Below are positions 10,041 to 21,300 of a stretch of 64,000 nt of DNA, piece by piece (position 1 is the first letter of the stretch; every line of letters begins with the position of its first letter). Origin of the DNA: JAAURS01 sp031362245 (GTDB taxonomy: Bacteria > Cyanobacteriota > Cyanobacteriia > Thermosynechococcales > Thermosynechococcaceae); the NCBI GenBank assembly GCA_031362245.1, contig JANLSD010000314.1, positions 5,852-69,851 on the forward strand, written 5' to 3'. A program made the translations under genes and the position numbers. The notes below the pieces were generated by a model. That model made no database searches, was not told the DNA's origin, and saw only the letters and a list, made by a program, of their open reading frames with translations.

Positions 10041-10067
10041 GTAGGGGCGCAAGGCTTTGCGCCCTTG
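10041..10067. repeat. Copy of GTAGGGGCGCAA...TTGCGCCC palindromic repeat
   Basis: gtaggggcgcaaggctttgcgcccttg is one copy of a short palindrome that recurs at 42850, 59357, 63139, 63214 and 63291. Here it lies between the dihydrouridine synthase gene and a possible small gene. Confidence 0.75.
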
Positions 10068-10101
10068 CAGAGTTGTTGGTAAGTTTAATTTCGGAAATTG
10101 C

Positions 10102-10257
10102 CTAATCAAGCATGAAGTTAGACAATAGGTCAGCAAAAGGATCGCGGATGGAACGGCGATCGCCTCTTAATACTTCTTCCGTCCGTTGTTTGAGTGGAGA
10201 TGCAGAAGATGCCTTTTGCCCGAACAATTTTTGAAACGCGGTTTGAAGCTGCCCCAT
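10102..10257 (-). CDS. Possible 51-residue small protein
   Basis: A minus-strand frame from ATG at 10257 to TAG at 10102 reads MGQLQTAFQKLFGQKASS and continues through a charged middle (KQRTEEVLRGDRRSIRDP) to an FADLLSNFMLD end. Composition is soluble and balanced, unlike a random frame, and an AGGGGG run precedes the ATG. No family is recognised. It may equally be a chance frame; the support is composition only. Confidence 0.35.
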   Translation of the reverse strand: MGQLQTAFQKLFGQKASSASPLKQRTEEVLRGDRRSIRDPFADLLSNFMLD

Positions 10258-10382
10258 GAAGACCCCCTAAATTGGTGTCTCCATCCTGGCTAAACCTGGG
10301 GCAATCCCCCACCGAGAAACTACTGAACTTCTTAAGCCCAAATCCCTAGGCTTCCGTTCTTCTACGGATATTCCCAAAAGAA

Positions 10383-10423
10383 AAGCCCTTGGGCGTCTTT
10401 CCGTGTTTCGACTCCAAGGGCTT
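10383..10423. terminator. Hairpin, possible transcription terminator
   Basis: AAGCCCTTGG (10383-10392) and CCAAGGGCTT (10414-10423) form a perfect 10-bp stem with a 21-nt loop. On the minus strand the stem is followed by TTTTCTTTT. No gene is known upstream on that strand (the tRNA is on plus), so its role is unclear. Confidence 0.4.
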
Positions 10424-10522
10424 CTCTATTTAACTAAGACTTTCCTCACACTCTTATATAGTAGCAGACTTATTCTAAAATGCAACCCTCTTTCCAAGAT
10501 CGAACCAAATTTAAATGTCCAG

Positions 10523-10551
10523 TTGACAAGGCCCTTTACTTCAGACATACT
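10523..10551 (+). promoter_or_regulatory. Sigma-70-type promoter of the tRNA-Gly gene
   Basis: TTGACA at 10523-10528, a 17-nt spacer and CATACT at 10546-10551 form a good -35/-10 pair. The predicted start, about 7 nt further on, falls just before the mature tRNA 5' end at 10563. Confidence 0.65.
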
Positions 10552-10562
10552 AGTAAAGCAGT

Positions 10563-10634
10563 GCGGGCATAGCTCAGTGGTAGAGCGTCACCTTGCCAAG
10601 GTGAATGTCGCGCGTTCGAATCGCGTTGCCCGCT
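10563..10634 (+). tRNA. tRNA-Gly (anticodon GCC)
   Basis: A full cloverleaf can be drawn: 7-bp acceptor stem GCGGGCA/TGCCCGC without mismatch, D-arm GCTC AGTGGTAGA GC, anticodon stem TCACC/GGTGA with loop TTGCCAA (anticodon GCC), and T-arm with TTCGAAT loop (one G-U pair). The discriminator is U, and no CCA is encoded. The length of 72 nt is normal for tRNA-Gly. Confidence 0.96.
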
Positions 10635-10839
10635 TTCTTAAAATAATTGGTCGCAGCTTAAGCTGGACTTAGGATAGCAAACCTAATAAGCCCAGCGATT
10701 GAAATCGCGGCTACGCAAACAAAACCCACCTTCGTGGTTTAAGAGTCGATTTCAATCCCTTGCTAAAATTTTGATGTTATTTGTTCCGTGAGCCTTAGCG
10801 TTGTCTAACGCTCAAGTTTATTCTGTGTGCTTAACGGTC

Positions 10840-11613
10840 ATGGCAATTACGATTCATCATCTCAAGCAGTGGAAGCAAGAGGGACGGCCCATTGTGGCGC
10901 TAACCGCCTGGGATTACCTTCTCGCCAAAACCTTAGATGAGGCTGGCGTTGATGTGATTTTGGTGGGTGACTCCTTGGCGATGGTGGCGTTGGGCTACGA
11001 AACTACGCTGCCATTGACCCTAGACGAAATGCTGCACCACACAAAAGCTGTCTCTCGGGGGGTTTCCAAAGCCCTACTGGTGTGTGACTTGCCGTTTATG
11101 ACCTATCAAGAAAGTCCACAACAGGCCCTTGCGGTGGCGGGACGATTTCTCAAGGAGACGGGCGCACAGGCGGTCAAGCTGGAAGGGGGCTACCCTGCGA
11201 TGGCCCAAACGGTACATTTTTTGACCCAGCGTGGCATTCCGGTGATGGGTCATGTGGGTCTTACGCCCCAATCTGTCCATCAGTTTGGGGGCTATCGTAA
11301 ACAAGGCAAAGATGCGCAAAATGCAGCGCGGATTCTGGAGGAGGCGATCGCCCTGGAGTCTGCCGGAGCTTTTGCGATTGTGCTGGAACACATCCCCGAT
11401 GAGCTGGCTGCAACCATTACTCAGAAGCTCACTATCCCTACGATTGGGATTGGTGCAGGATCTCAATGCGATGGACAAATATTAGTCACGGCTGATTTAC
11501 TGGGGCTTTCAGACTGGCAGCCGCCCTTTGCCCGCGCCTATGTTAACTTGCGACAGGCGATCGCAGAGGCCGTGCAGACCTTTAGTGATGAAGTTCGAGC
11601 CCAGAAGTATTAA
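10840..11613 (+). CDS. panB: 3-methyl-2-oxobutanoate hydroxymethyltransferase
   Basis: First committed enzyme of pantothenate synthesis: it transfers a hydroxymethyl group from methylene-THF to 2-oxoisovalerate. The 257 residues cover the whole PanB barrel, with LTAWDYLLAKTLDEAGVDVILVGDSLAMV (metal-binding D in GDS), the KLEGG segment, PVMGHVGLTPQS, the catalytic glutamate in VLEHIP and IGIGAGSQCDGQ. The start is placed at ATG 10840 (MAITIHHLKQW) because the upstream TTG extension of 13 residues is not family-like. It stands alone between the tRNA and aspS. Confidence 0.95.
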   Translation: MAITIHHLKQWKQEGRPIVALTAWDYLLAKTLDEAGVDVILVGDSLAMVALGYETTLPLTLDEMLHHTKAVSRGVSKALLVCDLPFMTYQESPQQALAVAGRFLKETGAQAVKLEGGYPAMAQTVHFLTQRGIPVMGHVGLTPQSVHQFGGYRKQGKDAQNAARILEEAIALESAGAFAIVLEHIPDELAATITQKLTIPTIGIGAGSQCDGQILVTADLLGLSDWQPPFARAYVNLRQAIAEAVQTFSDEVRAQKY

Positions 11614-11773
11614 GCCTCTCAGGTCATTGGCTTCTAGCAAAACCCAGGATTGACTGTACAAGCACGGCCTGAAAGCTGCGATAATGAAAAGGTTTTCTAA
11701 AAATCGGTAAAGGACTTAATCCTGCGCTGCATCTCTTAGACCATCTCTATTGCATTGTCGTTAACTCATTACT

Positions 11774-13570
11774 ATGCGAACTCATTACTGCGGCGAACTT
11801 CGAGGGGAACATGTGGGTCAAACCGTCACCCTATTTGGGTGGGTGGATCGTCGCCGCGATCATGGGGGCGTTATTTTTCTGGATTTGCGCGATCGCCAGG
11901 GTACCATCCAAATTGTCAGCGACCCAGAACGAACCCCTGAGCTTTATGCCTTAGCAGAGTCTTTGCGTAACGAGTACGTGGTCAAGGTGCAGGGGAAAGT
12001 CACCCAGCGCCCAGCGGATTCTCTCAACCCCAAAATAGCGACGGGCGAAGTAGAAATTTACGCCGAAGTGATTGAAGTGGTCAATGCTGTGCGGCAGCAG
12101 TTGCCGTTTCAAGTCTCCTCTGCCGACACAGAAACCGTCCGAGAAGAACTGCGTCTCAAGTACCGTTATCTGGATCTGCGCCGAGAACGGATGCGCAATA
12201 ACCTGTTGCTGCGCCATCAAATTATCAAAACTGCGCGGCGCTACCTTGAAGATGTCCAAAATTTTACCGAAATTGAAACCCCCATCCTGACTCGTTCTAC
12301 CCCTGAAGGGGCACGAGATTATTTGGTACCCAGTCGTGCCAATCCTGGGGAGTGGTTTGCGCTGCCCCAGTCGCCGCAGTTGTTTAAGCAGTTGCTGATG
12401 GTGTCGGGGTTTGATCGTTATTACCAAGTGGCACGTTGTTTCCGCGATGAAGATCTCCGGGCCGATCGCCAGCCGGAATTCACCCAGCTTGATATGGAAA
12501 TGAGCTTCATGGCTCAAGAAGAGATCATGCAGCTCAATGAAGGACTGATGCGGCATTTGTTCAAGACCGTCAAGGGTGTGGATTTACCTGAGACATTCCC
12601 GCGTATCACCTACGCGGAAGCCATGGATCGCTACGGTACCGATCGCCCTGATGCGCGGTTTGGGCTGGAGTTGGTGAATGTTTCAGATTTGTTTGAGACT
12701 TCTGGGTTCAAGGTTTTCTCGGGGGCGATCGCCCAAGGGGGAGTTGTCAAAGTATTGCCGATTCCAGGCGGAAATGATCTCATTTCCAATGTGCGCATTA
12801 AGCCTGGTGGCGATATTTTTAAGGTGGCCAGCGAAGGGGGAGCGAAGGGGCTGGCCTATATTCGGATCCGTGATGGTGGCGAGATTGATACGATTGGAGC
12901 CATTAAGGACAACCTCACGCCAGAGCAACTGAAGACCTTGCTAGAGCGCACCCAAGCTAAACCTGGGGACTTGCTTCTGTTTGGGGCAGCCGAAACCGCA
13001 GTGGTGAATGCATCGCTCTCACGGGTGAGGTTGGCGGTAGCTGAGGAGCTTAAGCTCATCGATTCCGATGAGATCAATATGCTGTGGGTAGTAGACTTCC
13101 CTATGTTTGAGTGGAATGCGGACGAAAAGCGCCTTGAGGCCCTGCACCATCCGTTCACTGCTCCTTTGCCGGAAGACCGTCACGATCTTAAAACGGCTCG
13201 TGCCCAAGCCTATGATTTGGTCTATAACGGGTTGGAAATTGGCGGCGGCAGTTTGCGGATTTATGAGCCGGAGCTACAGCAGGAAGTGTTTACGGCGATC
13301 GGACTTTCTGAGGCTGAGGCCCAAAATAAGTTTGGCTTTTTGCTGGATGCCTTTAACTACGGCACCCCACCCCACGGCGGAATTGCCTTTGGGTTGGATC
13401 GTCTGGTGATGTTGATGTCTGGGGAAGATTCGATTCGCGATACGATCGCGTTTCCGAAGACGCAGCAGGCGCGTTGTTTGCTGACTCAAGCGCCCTCTGA
13501 TGTGGATGCGAGGCAGCTCAAGGAGTTACAGATTAAGTCTACGGTTCAGCCCCCAACGCCGAAGGGTTAG
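11774..13570 (+). CDS. aspS: Aspartyl-tRNA synthetase
   Basis: Class IIb synthetase charging tRNA-Asp (and possibly tRNA-Asn if non-discriminating). The 598-residue length and layout are bacterial: N-terminal OB anticodon domain (HVGQTVTLFGWVDRRRDHGG), motif 2 region RCFRDEDLRADRQPEFTQLD, the bacterial GAD insertion (about 300-420), and motif 3 in GGIAFGLDRLVMLM near residue 540. The start MRTHYCGELRGEHVG matches the family. Whether it is discriminating cannot be decided here. Confidence 0.97.
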   Translation: MRTHYCGELRGEHVGQTVTLFGWVDRRRDHGGVIFLDLRDRQGTIQIVSDPERTPELYALAESLRNEYVVKVQGKVTQRPADSLNPKIATGEVEIYAEVIEVVNAVRQQLPFQVSSADTETVREELRLKYRYLDLRRERMRNNLLLRHQIIKTARRYLEDVQNFTEIETPILTRSTPEGARDYLVPSRANPGEWFALPQSPQLFKQLLMVSGFDRYYQVARCFRDEDLRADRQPEFTQLDMEMSFMAQEEIMQLNEGLMRHLFKTVKGVDLPETFPRITYAEAMDRYGTDRPDARFGLELVNVSDLFETSGFKVFSGAIAQGGVVKVLPIPGGNDLISNVRIKPGGDIFKVASEGGAKGLAYIRIRDGGEIDTIGAIKDNLTPEQLKTLLERTQAKPGDLLLFGAAETAVVNASLSRVRLAVAEELKLIDSDEINMLWVVDFPMFEWNADEKRLEALHHPFTAPLPEDRHDLKTARAQAYDLVYNGLEIGGGSLRIYEPELQQEVFTAIGLSEAEAQNKFGFLLDAFNYGTPPHGGIAFGLDRLVMLMSGEDSIRDTIAFPKTQQARCLLTQAPSDVDARQLKELQIKSTVQPPTPKG

Positions 13571-13619
13571 GCGATCGAGTTCTGCGGGGGGGCACAGTAG
13601 CATAAAGGCCCTTGCCAAA

Positions 13620-14075
13620 TCAGGTCAACTCGTTTGGCTTACCAGGGTAAAAACGATCGCCAAGCACTTCAGCCAAGCTGTAAGGACAATCATGGGGAAA
13701 GGTGCGCTCGGAAAGATTTGTCTCAGCAATTGCTAACGCAACGCCCTTGATATAACCCTTCTGAAGTGCTTCTTCTAGATAGGTTTTCAGACTAGGGTTG
13801 TCCTCCAGCAACTCTGAAATATCCATTCGCTGAATCCGAAGGGTTGCCAACCAACTGCGGCTACGATGTTGGGATTGATACTCCCACTTCAGCAAATGTC
13901 CAATCAAGACACTGAGACGGTTTCGCAATTCCTGTCGCTGCTGCCTTCCCAAGGATTCAATCTCCTCAATCAAATTGGACAGATCCACCTGAGTCCACTG
14001 CTGGTCGCGCAAAAGTGCCGCTTGTTCCAGCGTCCAAGCATAAAAATCAGCCTCGTAAAGGCTAGGTGCAAGCAT
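13620..14075 (-). CDS. DUF29 family protein
   Basis: Small soluble protein of unknown function, typical of cyanobacteria, where many paralogues occur. The DUF29 pattern is clear: LYEADFYAWTLEQAALLRDQ, then VDLSNLIEEIESLGRQQRQEL, LLKWEYQ, and the IEAL-like tail region with a long LEEALQKGYIKG segment. From the ATG at 14075 it has 151 residues; an ATG at 14108 would add MVEPKPHSESL and cannot be excluded, as neither has a clear ribosome-binding site. It converges with aspS, 49 bp apart. Confidence 0.85.
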   Translation of the reverse strand: MLAPSLYEADFYAWTLEQAALLRDQQWTQVDLSNLIEEIESLGRQQRQELRNRLSVLIGHLLKWEYQSQHRSRSWLATLRIQRMDISELLEDNPSLKTYLEEALQKGYIKGVALAIAETNLSERTFPHDCPYSLAEVLGDRFYPGKPNELT

Positions 14076-14444
14076 TAAAGACTCTGAATGAGGCTTTGGT
14101 TCAACCATCAGAATTGTCCGGTATAGGCAGTTCTATTGTAATCCTGTTCTTTGTCAAGACAGTCCTGAGACTAAGCTGACCAGATTGATTGATACCAAAT
14201 TTACAAAAGTTTATAAACCCTTGGGCTAAAAACTCACTTTTTCTCACTGACAGGGCGATCGCCCTTAATAAATTATTGAAAGCCAAGGGACGATGCCGCA
14301 ACTTGCTCAAGCTTGGGAATGTTACAGGATTTAATGCTTCAGCGCTTTGATGCTCTCAATAGCTGCATTGGCGTTCTGGCTTAATGTCTATCGATCGCGT
14401 CACAAAAGTTATACTCAGAGTGAAATCCTTAAGGTACAACCACA

Positions 14445-15062
14445 ATGGTTGCCATTGGCATCACCAGAGCCATTACCAATCTCAATGAAGCGCACACTAA
14501 ACTTGGTGTTTTGCCAAGCCAAGATACTCGCTTTTTCACGGAATGGCAAGGCACTTTCCCTTCGCTGACCGATGCTGAAAAAGCAAGGCTCGATCGCCTT
14601 AAACAACGCTATTTTTACTATGCCGACAGTGGAGCAATCACAGAAGGCACCGTTAACTTGATTTTGCTGTCTCCACTCCTCGAAACCCTTGGCTTTATCG
14701 ATCCACCCTGCCAAGTTCGAGGTGAAAAATACATCCGCTTTGAAATTGAGGATGGGGACACCCTCCTAGAGGGTCTTATTGATGCTCTCGTCATTAAAGA
14801 ACGTCTATGGCTCATTGTGATTGAAAGCAAACGTTACGGCTTTAGTGTCCGGCAGGCGATCGCCCAAACCCTCGCTTACATGGCGGGTGCTCCTGGTTCT
14901 CAGGTTTTTGCGCTCATTACAACAGGTGAAGACTATCTGTTCGTAAAGTTAGACCGATTTTCTTCGCAGTATGCACTATCGGATAAATTCACACTCAGCA
15001 CTGCCAATGGCAATGAACTTTATCAAGTGACTCAAATTCTGAAGCAGTTGGTAATGGCGTAG
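14445..15062 (+). CDS. Orphan HsdR_N-like nuclease-domain protein
   Basis: A 205-residue protein resembling the N-terminal endonuclease domain of type I restriction R subunits. The PD-(D/E)XK core is visible: LLEGLIDALVIKERLWLIVIESK supplies D, then E-S-K, followed by RQAIAQTLAYMAG, a conserved helix of the HsdR_N family. There is no helicase domain and no hsdM or hsdS gene nearby, so it is free-standing. Such solo genes are common in cyanobacteria and their role is unknown. The ATG at 14445 gives a sensible N-terminus; no other candidate is better. Confidence 0.7.
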   Translation: MVAIGITRAITNLNEAHTKLGVLPSQDTRFFTEWQGTFPSLTDAEKARLDRLKQRYFYYADSGAITEGTVNLILLSPLLETLGFIDPPCQVRGEKYIRFEIEDGDTLLEGLIDALVIKERLWLIVIESKRYGFSVRQAIAQTLAYMAGAPGSQVFALITTGEDYLFVKLDRFSSQYALSDKFTLSTANGNELYQVTQILKQLVMA

Positions 15063-15377
15063 ATCCGTAGCTGCGATGCAGTACTTGGATATCAAACAAC
15101 GCCAGTAGACTCGATTGAGACCGTAGCGGGGCGATCGCCTCTTGCCTAATAATGCAAACTTAAAAAAACTTGCGGTTTCAGAATCGACTGAATGTAAGAT
15201 TTCAAAAAAAAGTGGGCAGCCTAAAAGTGATTGGGTTGATTGAGATTGTCCGTTAAGCGGCCTATAGTCATTACCTATTTTGGTTGAATACAGGATATTC
15301 AACCATTGCTTTGTGCTGTGATTCAGATTTGAATTAGCACATTTTTTGTAAAATTACTGATTGTTTAACTCAATCCC
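15063..15377. other. Intergenic region before the giant surface protein
   Basis: These 315 bp contain one HIP1 site and no gene-like frame. They are expected to carry the promoter of the giant gene, but no -35/-10 pair is clear enough to mark. Confidence 0.5.
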
Positions 15378-18300
15378 ATGATGATTTCTGCCAAGCCTCT
15401 AAATTCTTCTGCTTTCCTGAACAATATGGTTTTTAATACCGATTTGCACTCTGCAACATTGAATCAGTTGAATAGAAACGCTATGCCGATTGACGGATTG
15501 GAGGATGGATTGATTACAGCACAGAGTAAGGCTGTTGGCTGTGAATTATTAGTGGTCTTTGATGCTCGTGTGCCTGATTTATCAACGTTATTAAAGGCTG
15601 TGGTAGAGGAGGCAAGATGCTATGTCCTGCCTGAAGATGAGGATGCCATTTTAGTCATTACTCGGTTACTGGCAGAAACCGGAGCGAAGCGATTGGCGCT
15701 AGTTGCCCATGGGGAGCCAGGACTTGTGCATTTGGGGGCGTATCCGTTAAATCGAGAGCAGATTCAGGTACAGTCTCGCTTATTGCAGGAATGGGGCGTG
15801 GAAGAAATTGCTCTGTATAGCTGCGAGGTAGCCAAGGGTGATGGCTTGGCTTTCATTTACCAGTTAAGCGAATTGACTGGAGCAAAAATCGCTGCATCTT
15901 CTACTCGCATTGGTGCTAGTCAATTAAGAGGTGATTGGGATTTAACAGTCACTCTCGGAAATCCTAACCCATCTTTAGTATTTGAAAAATCTCTTTTACA
16001 ATCTTTTCAACAAATTCTAGCGATCGCAATCAGTGGTTTCACAGAGTCAGTCTACTTTTCTGGTTTGCCAAGTTCAACGGGTTTAACAATCGATCCCCTA
16101 ACAAAAAGCATTTTTGTGGCGGGCATGGATACCAATGGAACGCTAAGAAGGATAGATGAAAATCGTTTGCTTTCAATAGTTACACCCGATTTCACTCCTG
16201 CTTCTGGTTTCTATCCATACGTCGCAACTGATATTCAGTTTGCCAATGGATTTGTTTACACAACTTTGTCAGATGGCAGTCTCGTTCGAATCAATGTTAG
16301 TACAGGGACTTCACAAATTCTCACAACTTTTGCTGGTATTGGCATTGAATCTGGCTTGGATATCCGGAATAACAAAATATACGTTACTGATGGAGAAGGC
16401 CCCAGTAATCAACTTTTGGAATTCGATCTATCAACCGGTATTTCCACCGTCAAAATCTCTGGTTTACCCCCCTCTGCCTATGGATTTGAGTACGATCCTA
16501 CTCAAAACAAGTTTTATTTTGCAGCGAACGGCAATAGCTTTTATAAAGCAGATCCACAAACCGGTACTTATCAACTTCTTTCAACTGCCCCATCCGGCGT
16601 AGGGAATTTTGCGATCGATCCAACTGGAAATTTTTTATATGCCAGAGTTGGTTCGGATATTCTGCGTATCTCTACTGCAAATGGCTCGTACACTACATTT
16701 CAAACAGGACTGAGTGGTGATAGTCTAGGTGACTTGGCTTTTGGCCCTTCTTCGCTGGGTAATGGATCTAGTCTGTACATTGTTAACGGTAGTAGCATTA
16801 TTGAAACCTCCGGTTTTCCTCCATTAACACTTACACCCCAGGTACTAGCGCTTACCCTTTCTGCTGGTAACAACCCCATCGAAGGTGGAAGCAATGGTAC
16901 TTTTACAATCAATTTGGACGCTCCAGCCCCCGTTGGTGGGCTAGTTGTTAACTTCACCACCTCAGGCAGCACCGCTACGGGCACCACAGACTATGCCTTC
17001 ACTCCAGGTAACGGCATTACGGCGTTAACAGCCAACACCTTTACGATTTCGGCTGGAGCGACGAGTGCCACCCTTAACGTTGTAGCTGTCGCAGATGCTG
17101 TTTTTGACCCTAATGAAACCATCATCCTCAACCTTGCAACGGGTTCGGGCTATATCCTCGGCGCTAGCACCAGTGCAACTTTTACCCCTCCCATTAACTT
17201 TATTGGGGGGATTTCGGTTGTTTCCATGCTCACTGGTGACTTTAATAGCGACGGTAAACTTGACTTGGTAGCGGTCAACCCCAGCAGCAATGTTTCAGTA
17301 ATACTCGGTAATGGTTTCGGCGGAGTATTTAGTTCTAGCATTTTCTCCGGAGGTGCTTCTCCAAGTGCGATGACCGCTGGAGACTTCAACGGTGACGGTA
17401 AACTCGACATAGCCGTGGCGAATCAAGCTAGCAGTAACGTCTCAATACTACTGGGCAATGGATCCGGTAGCTTATCAGGGCCTAACCTCTTTTCTAACGG
17501 GGTTGCTTCTCCCAGTGCTATCGCTACTGGAGACTTCAACGGCGACGGTAAACTCGACTTGGTTGTGGCGAATCAAGGCAGTAATGACATCTCAGTATTA
17601 TTCGGAAATGGTTTTGGTGGAGTGTCAGGTTTTAGCACCTTCCTCAGTGGGGGTATTACTCCTAGTTCTTTAGCCACTGGCGACTTCAATGGTGACGGCA
17701 AACTTGACTTGGTAGTGACGAACCAAGCTAGCAATAACGTCTCAGTAATTTTGGGAAATGGTTTCGGCGGTCCATTGAGTTCTAGCTCTTTCTCTAGTGG
17801 GGGAATTACTCCCAGTTCTATAACTACTGGAGACTTTAATAGCGACGGTAAAATCGACTTTGCAGTAGTAAACCAAGCCAGCAATAACGTCTCACTATTA
17901 TTCGGAAATGGTTTCGGTGGAGTCTTGAATTCTAGCACTTTCTCCAGTGGTGGAATTACACCCAAGTCTGTGACCGCTGGAGATTTCAACGGTGACGGCA
18001 AGCTCGACTTAGTCGTAGCGAATCAAGCTAGTAATAACGTCTCAGTACTGATTGGCAATGGTTTCGGTGGCCTATCGAGTCCTACCATCTTGTCCAGCGG
18101 AGGGGGTTTTCCTACTTCTGTCGTCGCTGGGGACTTTGACGGTAGCGGCAAACTCGATATAGCAGTGGCAAGCCAAGCCAGCAATAACATCTCAGTATTG
18201 TTAAATAATAGTGTCCCTACGGCTACCCTCACGATTATCAACAACTCTGCGCCAACCCTACAGGCATTAGCACCAGGCAGCTACACCGATACCCCTGTCA

Positions 18301-21300
18301 ACGACATCTTCACCCCCCTTACTGGGACTCTGGTTGGATCTGATCTTGATGCTGGCACAACCCTTACCTACGGCATCACTGGCGGCACGGTCAACGGCAC
18401 TACTTCCACCCGAACCAGCGCCTACGGCACCCTCACCCTTAATACATTGACGAGGGCTTACACCTATACGCCAAACGCAACAGCGATCAATGCCCTCTCC
18501 AGCAACGTCTCCGACAGTTTCGTTTTCACGGTCAGCGATGGTCTCCTAAGTGCAACCCAATCCTTCACAGTTAACATCACAGGTGCTAACGATACCCCAA
18601 CCCTAGCAGCCATCACGCCTAGTAGCTATATCGACACCACCATCAACGACACCTTCCCCACCATCACAGGCACCCTTGCCGGAGCAGATCGTGATAGCGG
18701 CCAGACCCTCATCTATGGCATTACCGGAGGGACAGTCGTCAGTGGTCTCTCAACCTTGGTCGGTATTTACGGCACTTTAACCCTAAATATCTCAACTGGA
18801 GCTTACACCTTCACACCCAATGCTACAGCTATCAATACCTTATCTGCTGGTTCAAATCCCACAGCCAGCTTCAGCGTTACGATCAGCGATGGTAGCCTCA
18901 ACACCCAAAAGGCGCTTATCGTCAATCTTACTGGTGCCAACGACGCACCTACAGGAGCAGCAAGTGCCACACTGACTGCTGGCGTTGAAGACACCACTTA
19001 CAGCATTACTGTGGCTAGCCTTCTGCAAGGGTTTGCGGATGTAGAGGGTGATACCCTCTCCGTCTCTGGCTTGACTGCTACCAATGGAAGCCTAATCAAC
19101 AATGGCAATGGCATCTATACCTTTACCCCTGCTGCCAACTTCAATGGCACAGTCAATCTAAGTTACAACGTGGTGGATGGAAATGGTGGTTCGGTTGCAG
19201 CAAATCAATCCTTCAACGTCGCTGCGGTCAACGATGCCCCAGTCGCTGCTACAGTTTCTCTAGCGTCTGGCACAGAAGACACGGCTTACACCATCAGCGC
19301 AACGGATCTGCTTGTAGGCTTCACCGATGCAGACGGAGATACCCTCTCCATCTCCGGTCTATCCACCACCAACGGTACGCTGGTCAATAACAATGATGGA
19401 ACCTATACCTTTACCCCTGCTGCCAACTTCAATGGCACAGTCAATCTCAGTTACAACGTGGTGGATGGAAATGGTGGTTCGGTTGGGGCAACTCAATCCT
19501 TCAACATCGCTGCGGTAAACGATGCCCCAGTCGCAGTCGCTGCAGTCAATGCGGTCACTGAAGATTCCAGCATTACTGGTTCCGTTTCTGGTTTCGACGT
19601 AGATACAGGTGAAACGGCAACCTTGACCTATGCCTTAGTTGACCCTGCCCCCACGGGGTTGACTTTCAACAGCGACGGCACCTATACCTTCGATGCCTCC
19701 AGCTATGATTCCCTCGCAGCAGGTCAAACCCAAGTTCTAAGCATTCCATTCACTGCCAACGATGGAATCGACACCTCCACATCTGCAAATTTAACCATCA
19801 CTATCACTGGCACCAACGATATTCCAGTCGCAGTCGCTTCCAGCAACACAGTCAATGAAGATGCAACCATCACGGGTTCCGTTACAGGTACCGACGTAGA
19901 TACAGGTGAAACCGCAACCTTGACCTATGCCTTGGTTGGCTCTGCCCCTAAAGGATTGACCTTCAGCAACGATGGCACCTACACCTTTGATGCCTCCAGC
20001 TACGATGCACTGCCAGACGGTGCAACGCAAAACATCATCATTCCCTTTACCACCACTGATGTTAATGGAGCAACCTCAGCCCCAGTAAATCTGGTTATCA
20101 CCATCACGGGCACCAACGACACACCCGTCGCAACATCTGCGGTCAACGCAGTTCTTGAAGACGCAACCATCACAGGTTCTGTCTCCGCCACCGATGCAGA
20201 CACCGGCGCTGTATTGACCTATGCCTTAGTGAGTGCCGCTCCGACCGGATTAACCTTCAACGCCGACGGTACCTATAGCTTTGATTCATCTAGCTACGAT
20301 TATCTAGCAGTGGGTCAAACCCAAGTTCTGAGCATTCCATTTACTGCCAACGATGGGATCGACACCTCCACGGCTGCAAATTTAACCATCACCATCACTG
20401 GCACCAACGATGTTCCAGTCGCAGTCGCTTCCAGCAACGCAGTTAATGAAAATGCAAGCATCACAGGTTCCGTCTCCGCCACCGATGCAGATACCGGAGC
20501 CGTATTGACCTATGCCTTAGTTACTGCCGCGCCGACAGGTTTGACCTTCAATAACGACGGCACTTATACCTTCGATGCATCCAGCTACGATTCCCTCGCA
20601 ACAGGTCAAACCCAAGTTCTAAGCATTCCATTTACTGCCAACGATGGGATCGACACCTCCACGGCTGCAAATTTAACCATCACCATTACTGGCACCAACG
20701 ACACACCCGTCGCAACATCTACGGTCAACTCAGTCCTTGAAGACGCAAGCATCACAGGTTCCGTCTCCGCCACCGATGCAGACACCGGAACCGTATTGAC
20801 CTACGCGTTGGTCAATACCGCACCGACAGGACTGACCTTCAACAACAACGGTACCTATACCTTCGATGCATCCAGCTACGACTCCCTCGCAGCAGGCCAA
20901 ACTCAAGTTCTGAACATCCCATTCACTGCGACCGACGGCATCGCTACCTCCACCGCTGCAAATTTAACCATTACCATCACTGGCACCAACGACGCAGCCA
21001 TCATCACCGGAACCAGCACTGGCTCAGTCCTCGAATCTGGCACCAGCACCAGCGGCACCCCCACCGCCACAGGCGACCTCAACGCCACCGACGTTGATAA
21101 CACCAGCGACGTTGATAACACCAGCGACACTTGGACAGCAGTAACTACCGCCACCGCCTCCACTAACGGCTATGGCAGCTACACCCTCACCGCCAATGGC
21201 GTTTGGAACTACACCCTAAACAACACCAACAGCACCGTCCAAGCCCTCAACACCGGAAACACCCTCACCGATACCTTTACGGTGCAGACCATTGACGGAA

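Noticed and set aside
14101..14310. 69-residue minus-strand frame
   Set aside because: No motif, no ribosome-binding site; begins and ends in spacer and resembles nothing known.
19540..20990. Regular near-identical DNA repeats resembling an array
   Set aside because: They are about 290-bp in-frame protein-domain repeats of the giant gene, not a CRISPR array.
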